Source: Massilia sp. CFBP 13721 (GTDB taxonomy: Bacteria; Pseudomonadota; Gammaproteobacteria; Burkholderiales; Burkholderiaceae_D). From it: a DNA stretch of 64,000 bases. A program made the translations under genes and the position numbers. How positions within the stretch are numbered: position 1 is the stretch's first letter; every line of letters begins with the position of its first letter. The stretch covers positions 95,129 to 159,128 of the forward strand of contig NZ_JACYUY010000013.1 in assembly GCF_014842025.1 (NCBI RefSeq), in the 5' to 3' direction. Positions 1-8,536 of the stretch are shown piece after piece. The notes below the pieces were generated by a model that did not search any database, was not told where the DNA came from, and saw only the letters and a list, made by a program, of their open reading frames with translations.

Positions 1-507
1 CAAGCCAAGCCGGCAGCGACCAAGAGCACCGCTGCCAAGTCGGCGGCACCTGCCGCAACCAAGGGTACGGCTGCAAAGACGTCCGCTACCAAGGGGACGT
101 CCGCGAAGTCGTCCGCCAAGCCAGCCGCCAAAGCCGAAGCCCAGCCAGAGGCCATGAAAGCCGAAGCCCAGCTGGAAGCGGCGAAGGCGGAAGCGCAGCC
201 GGAAGCCAAGGCTGAGGCCCAGCCGGAAGCGAAGACCGAAGCCCAGCCTGAGGCGCAGCCGGAAGCCGCGGCGGCAAAAGCGGAAGCCCAGCCGGAGGCG
301 CAAGCCAAGCCGGCAGCCAAGTCGGCCAAGCCTGCAGCGAAGAAGGCTGCGGCGAAGAAGCCGGCCGCCAAGGCGGAAGCCAAGGGCGAAGCCCAGGCAG
401 CAGCAGACGCCAAGGCGGAAGCCAAGCCGGCAGCACCCGCACCGGCCGCCAAGACCGTGCTGGCACCGGCGGCCGCATGGCCGTTCCCGACCAGCAGCCG
501 TCCGTAA
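1..507 (+). CDS. Partial Ala/Lys/Glu-rich protein, C-terminal tail only
   Basis: The reading frame is open from base 1 and ends with TAA at 505-507, so the start lies outside the window. The visible 168 residues are low complexity. A first part is rich in Ala, Lys, Ser and Thr, a middle part repeats degenerate units such as KAEAQPEA and AKPAAKS, and the last residues change to AAAWPFPTSSRP. Such tails occur in histone H1-like/AlgP-type DNA-binding proteins and at the end of some betaproteobacterial phasins. The aromatic, non-repetitive end is unlike a pure histone tail, so a phasin or another PHA/nucleoid-associated protein is possible. I cannot decide without the N-terminus. A strong terminator follows 30 bases downstream. 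Confidence 0.75.
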   Translation, partial: QAKPAATKSTAAKSAAPAATKGTAAKTSATKGTSAKSSAKPAAKAEAQPEAMKAEAQLEAAKAEAQPEAKAEAQPEAKTEAQPEAQPEAAAAKAEAQPEAQAKPAAKSAKPAAKKAAAKKPAAKAEAKGEAQAAADAKAEAKPAAPAPAAKTVLAPAAAWPFPTSSRP

Positions 508-537
508 CGCCAGGCCAGGCCCGCTTAGGGCAAAATA

Positions 538-572
538 CCGCTGTGTGAAGCTGTCACACAGCGGTTTTTTTT
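538..572 (+). terminator. Rho-independent terminator
   Basis: A perfect 11-bp stem (arms 538-548 and 554-564) closes a 5-base loop and is followed by eight T (565-572). It ends the transcript of the Ala/Lys-rich gene just before the ribosome binding site of yggT. Confidence 0.93.
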
Positions 573-588
573 ATCTCAAGGAGTTGTC

Positions 589-1113
589 GTGCCCATTCTT
601 CAGTTGATCGTCGATACCATCGCCACTTTGCTGGGGGCCGCGCTCCTGCTGCGTTTCTGGATGCAGGCCATCCGCGTGCGTCCTCCCGCTTCGGTGGCGC
701 AGTTCACCTTCACGATGAGCGACTGGCTGGTGAAGCCGCTGCGCCGCCTGGTGCCGGGTGCGGGCGGCTACGACTGGGCAAGCCTGATCGGCGCCTTCCT
801 GGTGGTGCTGCTGGCGACCTCGATCCTGTTCATCGTCGGGGCGAGCGCCGAGCAGGTGTTCCTGCTGGCGCTGGGGCGTTTCCTGAAGTGGATCATCTAC
901 GGTTTTATCGCGCTGCTGATCATCGAGGCGATCTTCAGCTGGGTCAATCCGCACGCGCCGCTGGCGCCGTTCGTGCATGCTTTGAACGATCCGCTGCTGC
1001 GGCCGATCCGCAAGGTGGTGCCGCCGATCGGCGGGCTGGATCTGTCGGTGCTGGTGGCGGTGGTGCTGCTGCAGATTGCGCTGTATTTGTTGAGGATGGT
1101 GGTGCCGATCTAG
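589..1113 (+). CDS. YggT family integral membrane protein
   Basis: A 174-residue protein with four hydrophobic segments (about residues 4-24, 66-84, 101-119 and 151-170). It is built as an internal duplication: LVKPLRRLVP near residue 47 and LLRPIRKVVP near residue 136 are the paired basic motifs of the two YggT domains. The family is a small inner-membrane protein of uncertain role; links to osmotic tolerance and to cell division/photosystem biogenesis homologues are reported for relatives. The start is GTG, set by an AAGGAG at 578-583. The gene sits alone between two terminators, so it is probably monocistronic and must have its promoter inside or just after the upstream terminator. Confidence 0.9.
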   Translation: MPILQLIVDTIATLLGAALLLRFWMQAIRVRPPASVAQFTFTMSDWLVKPLRRLVPGAGGYDWASLIGAFLVVLLATSILFIVGASAEQVFLLALGRFLKWIIYGFIALLIIEAIFSWVNPHAPLAPFVHALNDPLLRPIRKVVPPIGGLDLSVLVAVVLLQIALYLLRMVVPI

Positions 1114-1132
1114 TGTGATCGGAATGGATGTG

Positions 1133-1167
1133 AAAATGGGCAGCCAGCGGGCTGCCCATTTTGTTTT
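1133..1167. terminator. Bidirectional terminator between yggT and the PfkB kinase
   Basis: A perfect 13-bp stem (1133-1145 and 1150-1162) has a 4-base loop and T-rich tails on both strands, as expected between two convergent genes. Confidence 0.9.
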
Positions 1168-1173
1168 ATGGCT

Positions 1174-1257
1174 CACGGTGAGGGTGGGAGCGACGTTCTT
1201 GAGCCGCCGGCCAGGCTCAACGTGCGTAACGCGTGGGCGGAGCCCACCCTACGGTGC
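1174..1257. repeat. REP/BIME-like inverted repeat, copy 1
   Basis: The right half (about 1228-1252) reads, on the minus strand, GTAGGGTGGGC-TCC-GCCCACGCGTTA, a good match to the consensus seen elsewhere in this window. The left half (1174-1197) is degenerate. The element lies between the terminator and the end of the convergent kinase gene. Confidence 0.75.
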
Positions 1258-1272
1258 GCGGCTGGCGCGGGT

Positions 1273-2214
1273 TTACTTAAAACGGTAGCCGAAGGCGGAT
1301 TCGAACTTGTCGGCGATCTCGGCTGGCGTGAAGCTGTGGTTCTGGCCGCCCTGGTGGGCGATCTTGATCGAGCCGAGCAGGCTGGCGAGGCGGCCGGTAG
1401 TCGGCCAGTCGTAGCCCTGGGCGATGCCGTACAGGAGGCCGGCGCGGTAGGCGTCGCCGCAGCCGGTGGGGTCGACGACCGCGGCGGCCGGGACCGGCGG
1501 GATGTCGAAGCGTTCGCCGCCGGCGTAGATTTCGGAACCCTTTTCGCCGCGCGTGACGATCAGGGCGTCCAGGCGCGCCGCGATCTGTTCCAGCGACAGG
1601 CCGGTGCGGTCCATGACCATTTCGAATTCGTAGTCGTTCGCAGCCAGGTAGGTGGCTTCTTCGATGAAGTTCAGCAGTTCTTCGCCGCTGAACATCGGCA
1701 GTTGCTGGCCCGGGTCGAACATGAAGGGCACGCCTCCCGCGGCGCAGTCGCGCGCGTGCTGGAGCATGCCGTCGCGTCCGTCCGGGGCAATGATCGCCAC
1801 CCGCAGCGGGCCCTGGTCGGCGACCTTGTTCTCGTGCGAGAACTGCATCGCGCCCGGGTGGAAGGCATTGATCTGGTTATTGTCCTGGTCGGCCGTGACG
1901 AAGCACTGCGCGGTGTAGGCGTCGCCGATGGTCTTGATGGCGCGCGTCTTGATGCCGAAGTTGCGCAGGCGCTCGAGGTAGTCGGCGCCATCCTGGCCCA
2001 GGGTCGCCATGATCAGCGGGTCGCCGCCGAGCAATTTGAGGTTGTAGGCGATGTTCGCCGCGCAGCCGCCGTATTCGGTGCGCAGGGTCGGCACCAGGAA
2101 CGAGACGTTCACGCGGTGCAGCTGGTCGGCCAGCAGGGTGTCGGCGAAGCGGCCGTGGTACTGCATGATCTTGTCGAAGGCGAGCGATCCGCAGATCAGG
2201 GTCGGTTGGGTCAT
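1273..2214 (-). CDS. PfkB-family carbohydrate kinase, adenosine-kinase-like
   Basis: A 313-residue PfkB-fold kinase that should transfer phosphate from ATP to a sugar or nucleoside hydroxyl. The N-terminal substrate region has GSLAFD and YGGCAANIAYNL. The C-terminal PfkB signature DPTGCGDAYRAG (about residues 248-259) holds the catalytic Asp near 254. Overall character is closest to bacterial adenosine kinase-like sugar kinases, but the substrate cannot be read from sequence. The ATG at 2214 is preferred. A TTG four codons upstream (2226) overlaps the TGA of the upstream gene, and neither start has a good Shine-Dalgarno. It is the last gene of the leftward accB-accC-prmA run. Confidence 0.88.
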   Translation of the reverse strand: MTQPTLICGSLAFDKIMQYHGRFADTLLADQLHRVNVSFLVPTLRTEYGGCAANIAYNLKLLGGDPLIMATLGQDGADYLERLRNFGIKTRAIKTIGDAYTAQCFVTADQDNNQINAFHPGAMQFSHENKVADQGPLRVAIIAPDGRDGMLQHARDCAAGGVPFMFDPGQQLPMFSGEELLNFIEEATYLAANDYEFEMVMDRTGLSLEQIAARLDALIVTRGEKGSEIYAGGERFDIPPVPAAAVVDPTGCGDAYRAGLLYGIAQGYDWPTTGRLASLLGSIKIAHQGGQNHSFTPAEIADKFESAFGYRFK

Positions 2215-2222
2215 GGGAGGAT

Positions 2223-3698
2223 TCAAGGATAAAAAACGGCGATGTGGTAGCCGGAGGGTTTCAGGTCGTCCACCCGGAAGTGGAGCTTGATCGGTTGTTC
2301 GGCGCGCGGGGCGATGCCGTTGGCAGTTGCAGTGGTCGCAGCGGCGGCGAGATAGTCCCTGGGTGCGAATACGCGCCGCACCAGCGGCTTGTCGTCGGCG
2401 TCGGTGAGCGCCAGTTCCAGGCTGGGCCAGGCCTGGGCGGTGGCGCCGGTGTTGCGCAGTTCGGTAGTGAACGAATAGGCGCCGCCGCCGAGCGTGGTCA
2501 ATTCTCCGGTTTCGATGGCGAGGTTATCGGCCTGCATCGGCAGCTCGACGCGGCAGCCGAACACCGCGCAGCCCGACACCAGCGCCGGTTTCGCGGCCGG
2601 GAAGCGTGCGGCGAGCGCATTGCGGAAGGTGAAGGCGCCTTGCGCGAACAGCAGCACCAGCATGACGACGGCACCGCCCAGCAGCGCGACCTTGCGCGTG
2701 CGGCCGGTCTGCTCTTGCTGGCGGCCGCGCTTGACGAAATCGGGCTCGTCGATCTCGGCCGCGCGCAGCTTCGGCTGCGATTCGATGCGGGTCGGGGTGA
2801 GCTTCGAGCGGCGCGCAGCGGCCTTGTCGGCACGCTTGGCACCGGGTGTGCGTGCCACCGGCGGGATGTGCGCCGCGGGCGGGTGGCTGACCGTGCTGGC
2901 GGTCGCTTCGCGCATCGGCATCGGCGGCGCGTCGGCGGCAGTGTGCATACGTGCCGCGGCAGGGGCCGTGAACTCGTCCGGCTCATGATCGGGCAGCGGC
3001 GCGGCGACCAGTTCCTCGTCGACCGGCAGGCCGAAGGTCGGTTCGATGCGGCCGACGCCTGGCGACGTCAATGGCGCGGCAGGTGCGGGTGCGTCCGCAG
3101 GAGGCTCGTCCTCCGCCTGGAGCGCGGCGGGCGCCGGCTCCGGCAGCGGCGCGGCGGCGACAGGCGCGTCGGATGGAATGGGCGCTTCCTGCGGCGTATC
3201 GACCTTCGGCAAAATCCCGAACGGATCGAAGGTATGGTCGAAGTCGAGCGTATAGACCGGCTGGTCGTCGAAATTCGGCAGCGCGACTGCCACGTCGAGC
3301 GGCGCCAGCGGTTCGTCTTCGGGTACGGTGGGAGCGGGTGGTTCGACCGACGCCTGCGCCACAGGCGCAGGTTCGGAGAAAGAGGCAAGTTCGGGTGCAG
3401 GTGCGGGTTCAGCGACCGCTTCAGCGACGACAGGCTCAGGCTCTGGAGCAGGCGCAATCTCCGGAACAAACGCAGGCGCAGACTCTGCAACAGGCGCAGG
3501 CGCCGATTCCGCAGGCGCCTCGGCCTTGTCCGCCGCCGGCGCTTTGGCCGGCAGCGCATCGAGGTCGACCAGCGTCGCGCTGCCGTCGAAAATCTCCTGG
3601 CAGGAGCCGCAACGCACGATGCCCCCACGCAGCTTGAGTTGGTCCGAGGCGACCCGGAACATCGTGCCGCAATGGGGGCATTGTGTGGCAAGCGCCAT
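2223..3698 (-). CDS. Zinc-ribbon and DUF3426 domain membrane protein
   Basis: A 491-residue protein in three parts. The N-terminus is an MJ0042-type zinc ribbon with cysteines at 7, 10, 30 and 33. A long Pro/Ala/Glu-rich linker of about 290 residues follows. Then one transmembrane segment (about 337-357) leads into a C-terminal DUF3426 domain with conserved LxLxNTG-like and RVFxPxDYL blocks. In Burkholderiales this gene usually follows prmA. The function is unknown; the layout suggests a cytoplasmic metal/redox or nucleic-acid-binding ribbon tethered to a periplasmic domain. The ATG at 3698 is fixed by AAGGAG just upstream and begins 10 bases after the prmA stop. Confidence 0.87.
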   Translation of the reverse strand: MALATQCPHCGTMFRVASDQLKLRGGIVRCGSCQEIFDGSATLVDLDALPAKAPAADKAEAPAESAPAPVAESAPAFVPEIAPAPEPEPVVAEAVAEPAPAPELASFSEPAPVAQASVEPPAPTVPEDEPLAPLDVAVALPNFDDQPVYTLDFDHTFDPFGILPKVDTPQEAPIPSDAPVAAAPLPEPAPAALQAEDEPPADAPAPAAPLTSPGVGRIEPTFGLPVDEELVAAPLPDHEPDEFTAPAAARMHTAADAPPMPMREATASTVSHPPAAHIPPVARTPGAKRADKAAARRSKLTPTRIESQPKLRAAEIDEPDFVKRGRQQEQTGRTRKVALLGGAVVMLVLLFAQGAFTFRNALAARFPAAKPALVSGCAVFGCRVELPMQADNLAIETGELTTLGGGAYSFTTELRNTGATAQAWPSLELALTDADDKPLVRRVFAPRDYLAAAATTATANGIAPRAEQPIKLHFRVDDLKPSGYHIAVFYP

Positions 3699-3708
3699 GC
3701 CGGGCTCC

Positions 3709-4665
3709 TTAAACGTTCGTTGCGGAGCGCGCGGCCGGTACGGTATCCTGGCCAAGCGTCCCGTGAAGGGCAACCCAGCCGTCCTGCTCGGCCCAGACGC
3801 CCAGCTTGATGAAAGGTGCATACGCCGCGGCCACTTCCTCGGCCTGGCGCGCCAGCACGCCCGACAGCACCAGCGAACCGCCCGGCGCCACGCGGCCCGA
3901 CAGCATCGGCGCCATCAGCTTCAATGGGCTCGACAGGATGTTGGCGACGACGATGTCGAACTTGCCGCTCTTGTGGCGCTCGTTGCCCGAGACAGCCAGT
4001 TCGTCCGGCACGTAGAAGGTAATGTCGCAACCGTTGCGCTCGGCGTTGGCGCGTGCCGATTCGATCGCCTGCGGATCGATGTCGACACCGGTGACGTCGG
4101 CAGCGTCGAGCTTCTTGGCGACCATCGCCAGGATGCCCGAACCGCAGCCGTAATCCAGTACCGATTTGCCGGGCGCCGGATGGGCCTCTAACCACTCCAT
4201 GCACAGGCGCGTGGTCGGATGGCTGCCGGTGCCAAAGGCCAGGCCGGGATCGAGTTCGAGAATCAACCCGTTCGGGTCCGGCGCTTCGTGCCAGCTCGGC
4301 ACGACCCAGATGTTGGTGCCGATGTGGATCGGTTCGAACTGCGATTGCGTCAGGCGTACCCAGTCGGCGTCGGCGACGTCGCGCGTGGTAAACGCCGGGG
4401 CCTCGGCCAGGCCGATGGCGGCCGCCGCTTCGGCGATGATCGCGGCCTGGTCGGCATCGACGTCGGTCAGGGCCACGACGCGGCTGTGGTCCCAGGCCGC
4501 TTCGGTCGGCTCCATGCCAGGTTCGCCGAACAGCGGCTTTTCCTGGTCGGTACCTTCGTCGGCATCTTCCACCGACACCGACAGCGCACCCGCTTCCATC
4601 AAGGCGTCCGATAACGCCTCGGCGTGCTCGCGTGCGATTTCGATGATGACTTCGGTCCAGCTCAT
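3709..4665 (-). CDS. prmA: Ribosomal protein L11 methyltransferase
   Basis: PrmA trimethylates ribosomal protein L11 with S-adenosylmethionine in the cytoplasm. The 318-residue sequence has the N-terminal substrate-recognition domain and then the Rossmann methyltransferase core, with SAM motif [13 protein letters not shown] near residue 170 and the VANIL catalytic-loop motif. It is slightly longer than E. coli PrmA (293 aa), because of a loop near residues 40-60. Its ATG overlaps the accC stop by four bases (ATGA), which implies translational coupling. Confidence 0.96.
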   Translation of the reverse strand: MSWTEVIIEIAREHAEALSDALMEAGALSVSVEDADEGTDQEKPLFGEPGMEPTEAAWDHSRVVALTDVDADQAAIIAEAAAAIGLAEAPAFTTRDVADADWVRLTQSQFEPIHIGTNIWVVPSWHEAPDPNGLILELDPGLAFGTGSHPTTRLCMEWLEAHPAPGKSVLDYGCGSGILAMVAKKLDAADVTGVDIDPQAIESARANAERNGCDITFYVPDELAVSGNERHKSGKFDIVVANILSSPLKLMAPMLSGRVAPGGSLVLSGVLARQAEEVAAAYAPFIKLGVWAEQDGWVALHGTLGQDTVPAARSATNV

Positions 4666-6050
4666 GCGTCAGCCTTGTTCTCGGGAGCCACGACCACTTT
4701 GGTGTCGGGGCGGTTGGCCAGCTTCTGTTCCAGGTAATGGATGTTGGTGCCGCCTTCGATGAAGCGGGCGTCGACCATCAGTTCGCGGTGCAGCTGGATG
4801 TTGGTCAAGATACCCTCGACCACCATTTCCGACAACGCGATTTGCATGCGGCGGATGGCTTGCTCACGCGTAGCACCGTAGGAAATTACCTTGCCGATCA
4901 TCGAGTCGTAATGAGGTGGCACATAGTAGCCCGCATACGAGTGCGAATCGACACGGATGCCGGGACCGCCCGGCGGATGCCAGCCAGTGATGCGGCCCGG
5001 CGACGGCGTAAATTTGAACGGGTCTTCGGCATTGATGCGGCATTCGATCGCGTGGCCGGCCAGCATGATGTCGCGCTGGCGGAAACGCAGTTTCTCGCCG
5101 CAGGCGATGCGGATCTGTTCCTGCACGATGTCGATGCCGGTGATCATTTCGGTGACCGGGTGTTCGACCTGCACGCGGGTGTTCATTTCGATGAAATAGA
5201 ACTCGCCGTTTTCGTACAGGAATTCGAAGGTGCCGGCGCCGCGGTAGCCGATCTTGCGGCACGCTTCGGCGCAACGATCGCCGATCTTTTCGATCAGTTT
5301 ACGCGGGATGCCCGGTGCCGGCGCTTCCTCGATCACCTTCTGGTGGCGGCGCTGCATCGAGCAGTCGCGCTCGCCCAGCCAGACGGCATTCTTGTGTTCG
5401 TCGGCGAGGATCTGGATTTCCACGTGGCGCGGATTTTCCAGGTACTTCTCCATGTACACTTCCGGATTGCCGAAGGCGGTACCGGCTTCGGTCTTGGTCA
5501 TCGCCACGGCATTGAGCAGCGCCGCTTCGGTGTGGACCACGCGCATGCCGCGCCCGCCGCCGCCGCCGGCCGCCTTGATGATGACCGGATAGCCGACCTT
5601 GCGGGCGGTCTGGATGATCTCTTTCGGGTCGTCCGACAGCGCGCCATCCGAACCCGGCACGCAAGGCACGCCGGCGCGGATCATCGCCTGCTTGGCCGAC
5701 ACCTTGTCGCCCATCAAACGGATCGAATCGGAACGCGGGCCGATGAAGACGAAGCCCGATTTTTCCACGCGTTCGGCAAAGTCGGCGTTTTCCGACAGGA
5801 AGCCGTAGCCGGGGTGGATCGCTTCGGCGTCGGTCACTTCGGCGGCGCTGATGATGGCCGGCATGTTCAGGTAGCTCAGCGACGATTGCGCCGGGCCGAT
5901 GCAGACCGATTCGTCGGCCAGCTTGACGTACTTGGCGTCCTTGTCGGCTTCCGAGTGAACGACCACCGTCTTGATGCCCATTTCGCGGCATGCACGCTGG
6001 ATACGCAGCGCGATTTCACCACGGTTGGCGATAAGAATTTTTTCAAACAT
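4662..6050 (-). CDS. accC: Acetyl-CoA carboxylase, biotin carboxylase subunit
   Basis: AccC carboxylates the biotin on AccB using ATP and bicarbonate, the first committed step of fatty-acid synthesis. The 462-residue protein begins [14 protein letters not shown]. It has the ATP-grasp glycine-rich loop ([11 protein letters not shown] near 160-170), [13 protein letters not shown], and the catalytic block [14 protein letters not shown]. The C-terminus carries about 12 residues more than E. coli AccC. It lies 91 bases downstream of accB and overlaps prmA by four bases. Confidence 0.98.
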   Translation of the reverse strand: MFEKILIANRGEIALRIQRACREMGIKTVVVHSEADKDAKYVKLADESVCIGPAQSSLSYLNMPAIISAAEVTDAEAIHPGYGFLSENADFAERVEKSGFVFIGPRSDSIRLMGDKVSAKQAMIRAGVPCVPGSDGALSDDPKEIIQTARKVGYPVIIKAAGGGGGRGMRVVHTEAALLNAVAMTKTEAGTAFGNPEVYMEKYLENPRHVEIQILADEHKNAVWLGERDCSMQRRHQKVIEEAPAPGIPRKLIEKIGDRCAEACRKIGYRGAGTFEFLYENGEFYFIEMNTRVQVEHPVTEMITGIDIVQEQIRIACGEKLRFRQRDIMLAGHAIECRINAEDPFKFTPSPGRITGWHPPGGPGIRVDSHSYAGYYVPPHYDSMIGKVISYGATREQAIRRMQIALSEMVVEGILTNIQLHRELMVDARFIEGGTNIHYLEQKLANRPDTKVVVAPENKADA

Positions 6051-6141
6051 GGTTAGCTTGGTCAGGTGAGAGTGCCGGCGTCGTGCGCCGGCCTGGATTC
6101 GGGATGGTGCGGCCGGGAAGAGATCACGGCCGGAAGGACAA

Positions 6142-6606
6142 TTAACCGATCACGAACAGTGGCTGGCCGAATTCGACCGGCTGGCCATTTTCCACAAGGA
6201 TCTTGGTCACCACGCCGGACGCATCGGCGTCGATTTCGTTCAGGAGTTTCATTGCCTCGATGATGCAGAGGGTATCGCCTTCCTTGATGTTGGTGCCGAC
6301 TTCGACGAAGGCCGCAGCGCCAGGCGCCGACGAGCGATAGAAGGTACCGACCATCGGCGACTTGACGACGTGGCCGGTTTCGGCGGCGGGAACCGGTGCT
6401 GCAGGCGCGGCCGGGGCAGGTGCGGCGACAGGGGCGGGCGCCGAATACTGCTGCATGCCGGCAGGCGGCATCATCATCATCTGGCCTTGGGGCGTGGCGG
6501 ACGACTTGACGATGCGAACCTTGCTCTCGCCTTCGGTCACTTCGAGTTCAGCGATGTCCGATTCGGCGACGAGGTCGATCAAAGTCTTGAGTTTACGTAA
6601 ATCCAT
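6142..6606 (-). CDS. accB: Acetyl-CoA carboxylase biotin carboxyl carrier protein
   Basis: A 154-residue carrier that shuttles carboxybiotin between AccC and the carboxyltransferase. The N-terminal helical domain is followed by a Met-rich stretch (about 43-51), an Ala/Pro hinge (about 56-75) and the biotinyl domain. Biotin should be on Lys120 in EAMKLLNEI. The motif reads AMKL, not the AMKM of E. coli, as is usual in betaproteobacteria. The gene precedes accC; the roughly 100-base gap to aroQ may hold its own promoter. Confidence 0.97.
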   Translation of the reverse strand: MDLRKLKTLIDLVAESDIAELEVTEGESKVRIVKSSATPQGQMMMMPPAGMQQYSAPAPVAAPAPAAPAAPVPAAETGHVVKSPMVGTFYRSSAPGAAAFVEVGTNIKEGDTLCIIEAMKLLNEIDADASGVVTKILVENGQPVEFGQPLFVIG

Positions 6607-6705
6607 GTGAAACCCCTTGGAATTATTGTGGTATTAGAAGAGTAAAACAGCGCGCAAAAAGACGGCGCAGCCGAGGATGATGCATGAAGTTGTCGTAGAT
6701 TAACG

Positions 6706-7137
6706 CTATTTAAGCGCAAAGTCGATGGCAAACCGATACCCGTCGACGCCGAGTCCGCAGATGGTGCCGCGGGCCAGGGCCGACAAATAGGAATGGTGAC
6801 GGAATTCTTCGCGCTGATAAATATTTGAGATATGGACCTCGATGAACGGAATCGCCACCGCGGCCAGCGCATCGCGCAATGCCACGCTCGTGTGGGTCAG
6901 TCCGCCGGGATTGATGACGATCGCGTCGACGCCTTCCTCGCGGGCGGCATGGATGCGGTCGATCAGCGCACCTTCATGGTTGCTCTGAAAGCAGGAAAGC
7001 GACCCGCCCGCAGCTTCGGCTTGCGCCTGTGCCGCGCTTTCGATGTCGGCCAGCGTTGCCGCGCCATACACCGCAGGCTCGCGGGTGCCCAATAAATTCA
7101 GGTTGGGACCGTTGAGCAGCAGTAGCTTTTTCGCCAT
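6706..7137 (-). CDS. aroQ: Type II 3-dehydroquinate dehydratase
   Basis: This 143-residue enzyme dehydrates 3-dehydroquinate to 3-dehydroshikimate in the shikimate pathway. It has the type II landmarks: [14 protein letters not shown], catalytic Tyr24, FQSNHEG with the His near 54, [12 protein letters not shown] with Asn76, and EVHISNI with catalytic His102. It lies directly upstream of accB, a conserved arrangement in many proteobacteria. aroE, a later step of the same pathway, is at 14480 in this window but in a separate rightward run. Confidence 0.97.
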   Translation of the reverse strand: MAKKLLLLNGPNLNLLGTREPAVYGAATLADIESAAQAQAEAAGGSLSCFQSNHEGALIDRIHAAREEGVDAIVINPGGLTHTSVALRDALAAVAIPFIEVHISNIYQREEFRHHSYLSALARGTICGLGVDGYRFAIDFALK

Positions 7138-7267
7138 TGTATTCTAGAGTCTATGCTCGAAAGTGTCGCATTTTGCCGCTAACGTCAGCTATTGGCAAGC
7201 GATAAAATTCTTGGTGGATAGAGGGGGCTGGCGCGCAGATCAGAAACGAACGACCGTGCGCGATGTT

Positions 7268-7831
7268 TCAGAGTTCCGCCAAGTCGGCCTTCAACACATC
7301 GAATTTCAGTTTGCCGAGATAGGTCTTGCGCACTTGCCCGTTGGCGCCGATCAGGACCGTGAAAGGCAGGCCGCCATTGGCGTTGCCGAAATCGCGCGCA
7401 ATATCGGTGCCGCCCATGCCGCCCACCAGCAGTGGATACTTGATGTTGTGCTTGGCGGCGAATTCGCGCATGGCCGTCGGCGAGTCGATGCCGACACCGA
7501 TCACGTTGAAGCGCTTGCCATTTTCTTCATTGGCGATGGCCGACAGTTCCGGCATTTCCTGCACGCAGGGAGCGCACCAGGTGGCCCAGAAATTCACCAG
7601 CAGCGGTTTGCCCTGCCACTGGCTGAAGGCTTGCTGCTTGCCGTCGAGGTCTTCCAGGGTGCGCGCATAGAGATTGGCAGGGGCGCCGGCCGCAGCCGCC
7701 GTCGCTGCCGGCGCGTTGGTGGCGACCGGGGCCGCTGCCGGCACTGGCCTGGTCTTGTTGCCGAACACGACACCCAGGCCCAAAAAAATCGCGGACAAGG
7801 CCGCGATGACCGCAAATTTTTTATTCTTCAT
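7268..7831 (-). CDS. TlpA/ResA-like membrane-anchored thiol:disulfide oxidoreductase
   Basis: A 187-residue protein with an N-terminal membrane anchor (about residues 6-24), an Ala/Pro-rich linker, and a periplasmic thioredoxin fold with active site WCAPC (Cys86 and Cys89) and the cis-Pro region later. Family members act as periplasmic reductants, for example in cytochrome c maturation or for stress. No cytochrome c biogenesis genes are nearby, so its partner is unknown. Its ATG overlaps the upstream stop by four bases. Confidence 0.9.
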   Translation of the reverse strand: MKNKKFAVIAALSAIFLGLGVVFGNKTRPVPAAAPVATNAPAATAAAAGAPANLYARTLEDLDGKQQAFSQWQGKPLLVNFWATWCAPCVQEMPELSAIANEENGKRFNVIGVGIDSPTAMREFAAKHNIKYPLLVGGMGGTDIARDFGNANGGLPFTVLIGANGQVRKTYLGKLKFDVLKADLAEL

Positions 7832-8460
7832 TCGTCCTGTTCCAGGGATTGGTCGTTGCTCATCAGGGCGCGCAGGCCGGCGGCGTCGACCCGCTGCAGG
7901 CGGCCATCGGCGCGCGGTTTCAAGGCCCCGCGTAAATCATGAAAATCGTACAACTCGGCATGCACCGCCTCCTTATGCCACAGGAAGCTCACCGTTTCAA
8001 CAGGATCGTACCTGGCGCCCTTGAAATGCGGGGTTTCCGAGATATCTATATTGACGTTGCGGTTCAGGAGGAAAATCTCGACCTCTTTCGCGCTGTCGGC
8101 AAACAGCTGCAAATGGATGTCGTCGTGTTCGCCCGCGGTGCCATTCAATACCGCACCGGTCAGATAGGGACGAAACTCGGCCAGCGCATCCATCACCTCG
8201 AGCGCCTTTTCGCGCAGCAGCTGCAAGCGCTCGGCATGGGCGGCGCCACCAAACAGGGCCTGGTAGCGCCGCACTTCGTCTTCGATCTCGCCATTGTCGG
8301 GCATCAGGTTCGGTCGCGGCTGGTCCACGCCGAGCACCTGGCGGGCCGCTTTCGTGCGCGCCGTGGCATAGTCGGCGCCATCTTGCGCGATCATGCGCGC
8401 GGCGGTTGCGGCGATCTGCGCGCGCAACTGTTGGAGGTCATTATTCTGGGTTGGCATCAT
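7828..8460 (-). CDS. Conserved protein of unknown function upstream of tlpA
   Basis: About 210 residues, hydrophilic, with no signal peptide or membrane segment. The N-terminal half is helical and Ala/Arg/Gln-rich. The C-terminal half has short conserved-looking patches (LTGAVLNGT, IHLQLF, VEIFLLNRNV, AELYDF). The patch of Gly, Asp and alternating beta-like strands resembles a degenerate nucleotidyltransferase fold, but I cannot place it in a family. ATG codons at 8472, 8460 and 8457 all compete and none has a clear Shine-Dalgarno; 8460 is chosen arbitrarily among them. It is divergent from mpl, with about 76 bases between the starts. Confidence 0.72.
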   Translation of the reverse strand: MMPTQNNDLQQLRAQIAATAARMIAQDGADYATARTKAARQVLGVDQPRPNLMPDNGEIEDEVRRYQALFGGAAHAERLQLLREKALEVMDALAEFRPYLTGAVLNGTAGEHDDIHLQLFADSAKEVEIFLLNRNVNIDISETPHFKGARYDPVETVSFLWHKEAVHAELYDFHDLRGALKPRADGRLQRVDAAGLRALMSNDQSLEQDE

Positions 8461-8536
8461 GCCCCAGATCATACTCTTGAACGAAAAATGGCATCGCGTC
8501 GGGTAGAATCGCGTATTCGCTTCTTTCCTCACGATC

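Noticed and set aside
2244..3809. 521-codon open frame on the plus strand
   Set aside because: Antisense to the zinc-ribbon gene; Arg/Gly-rich noise.
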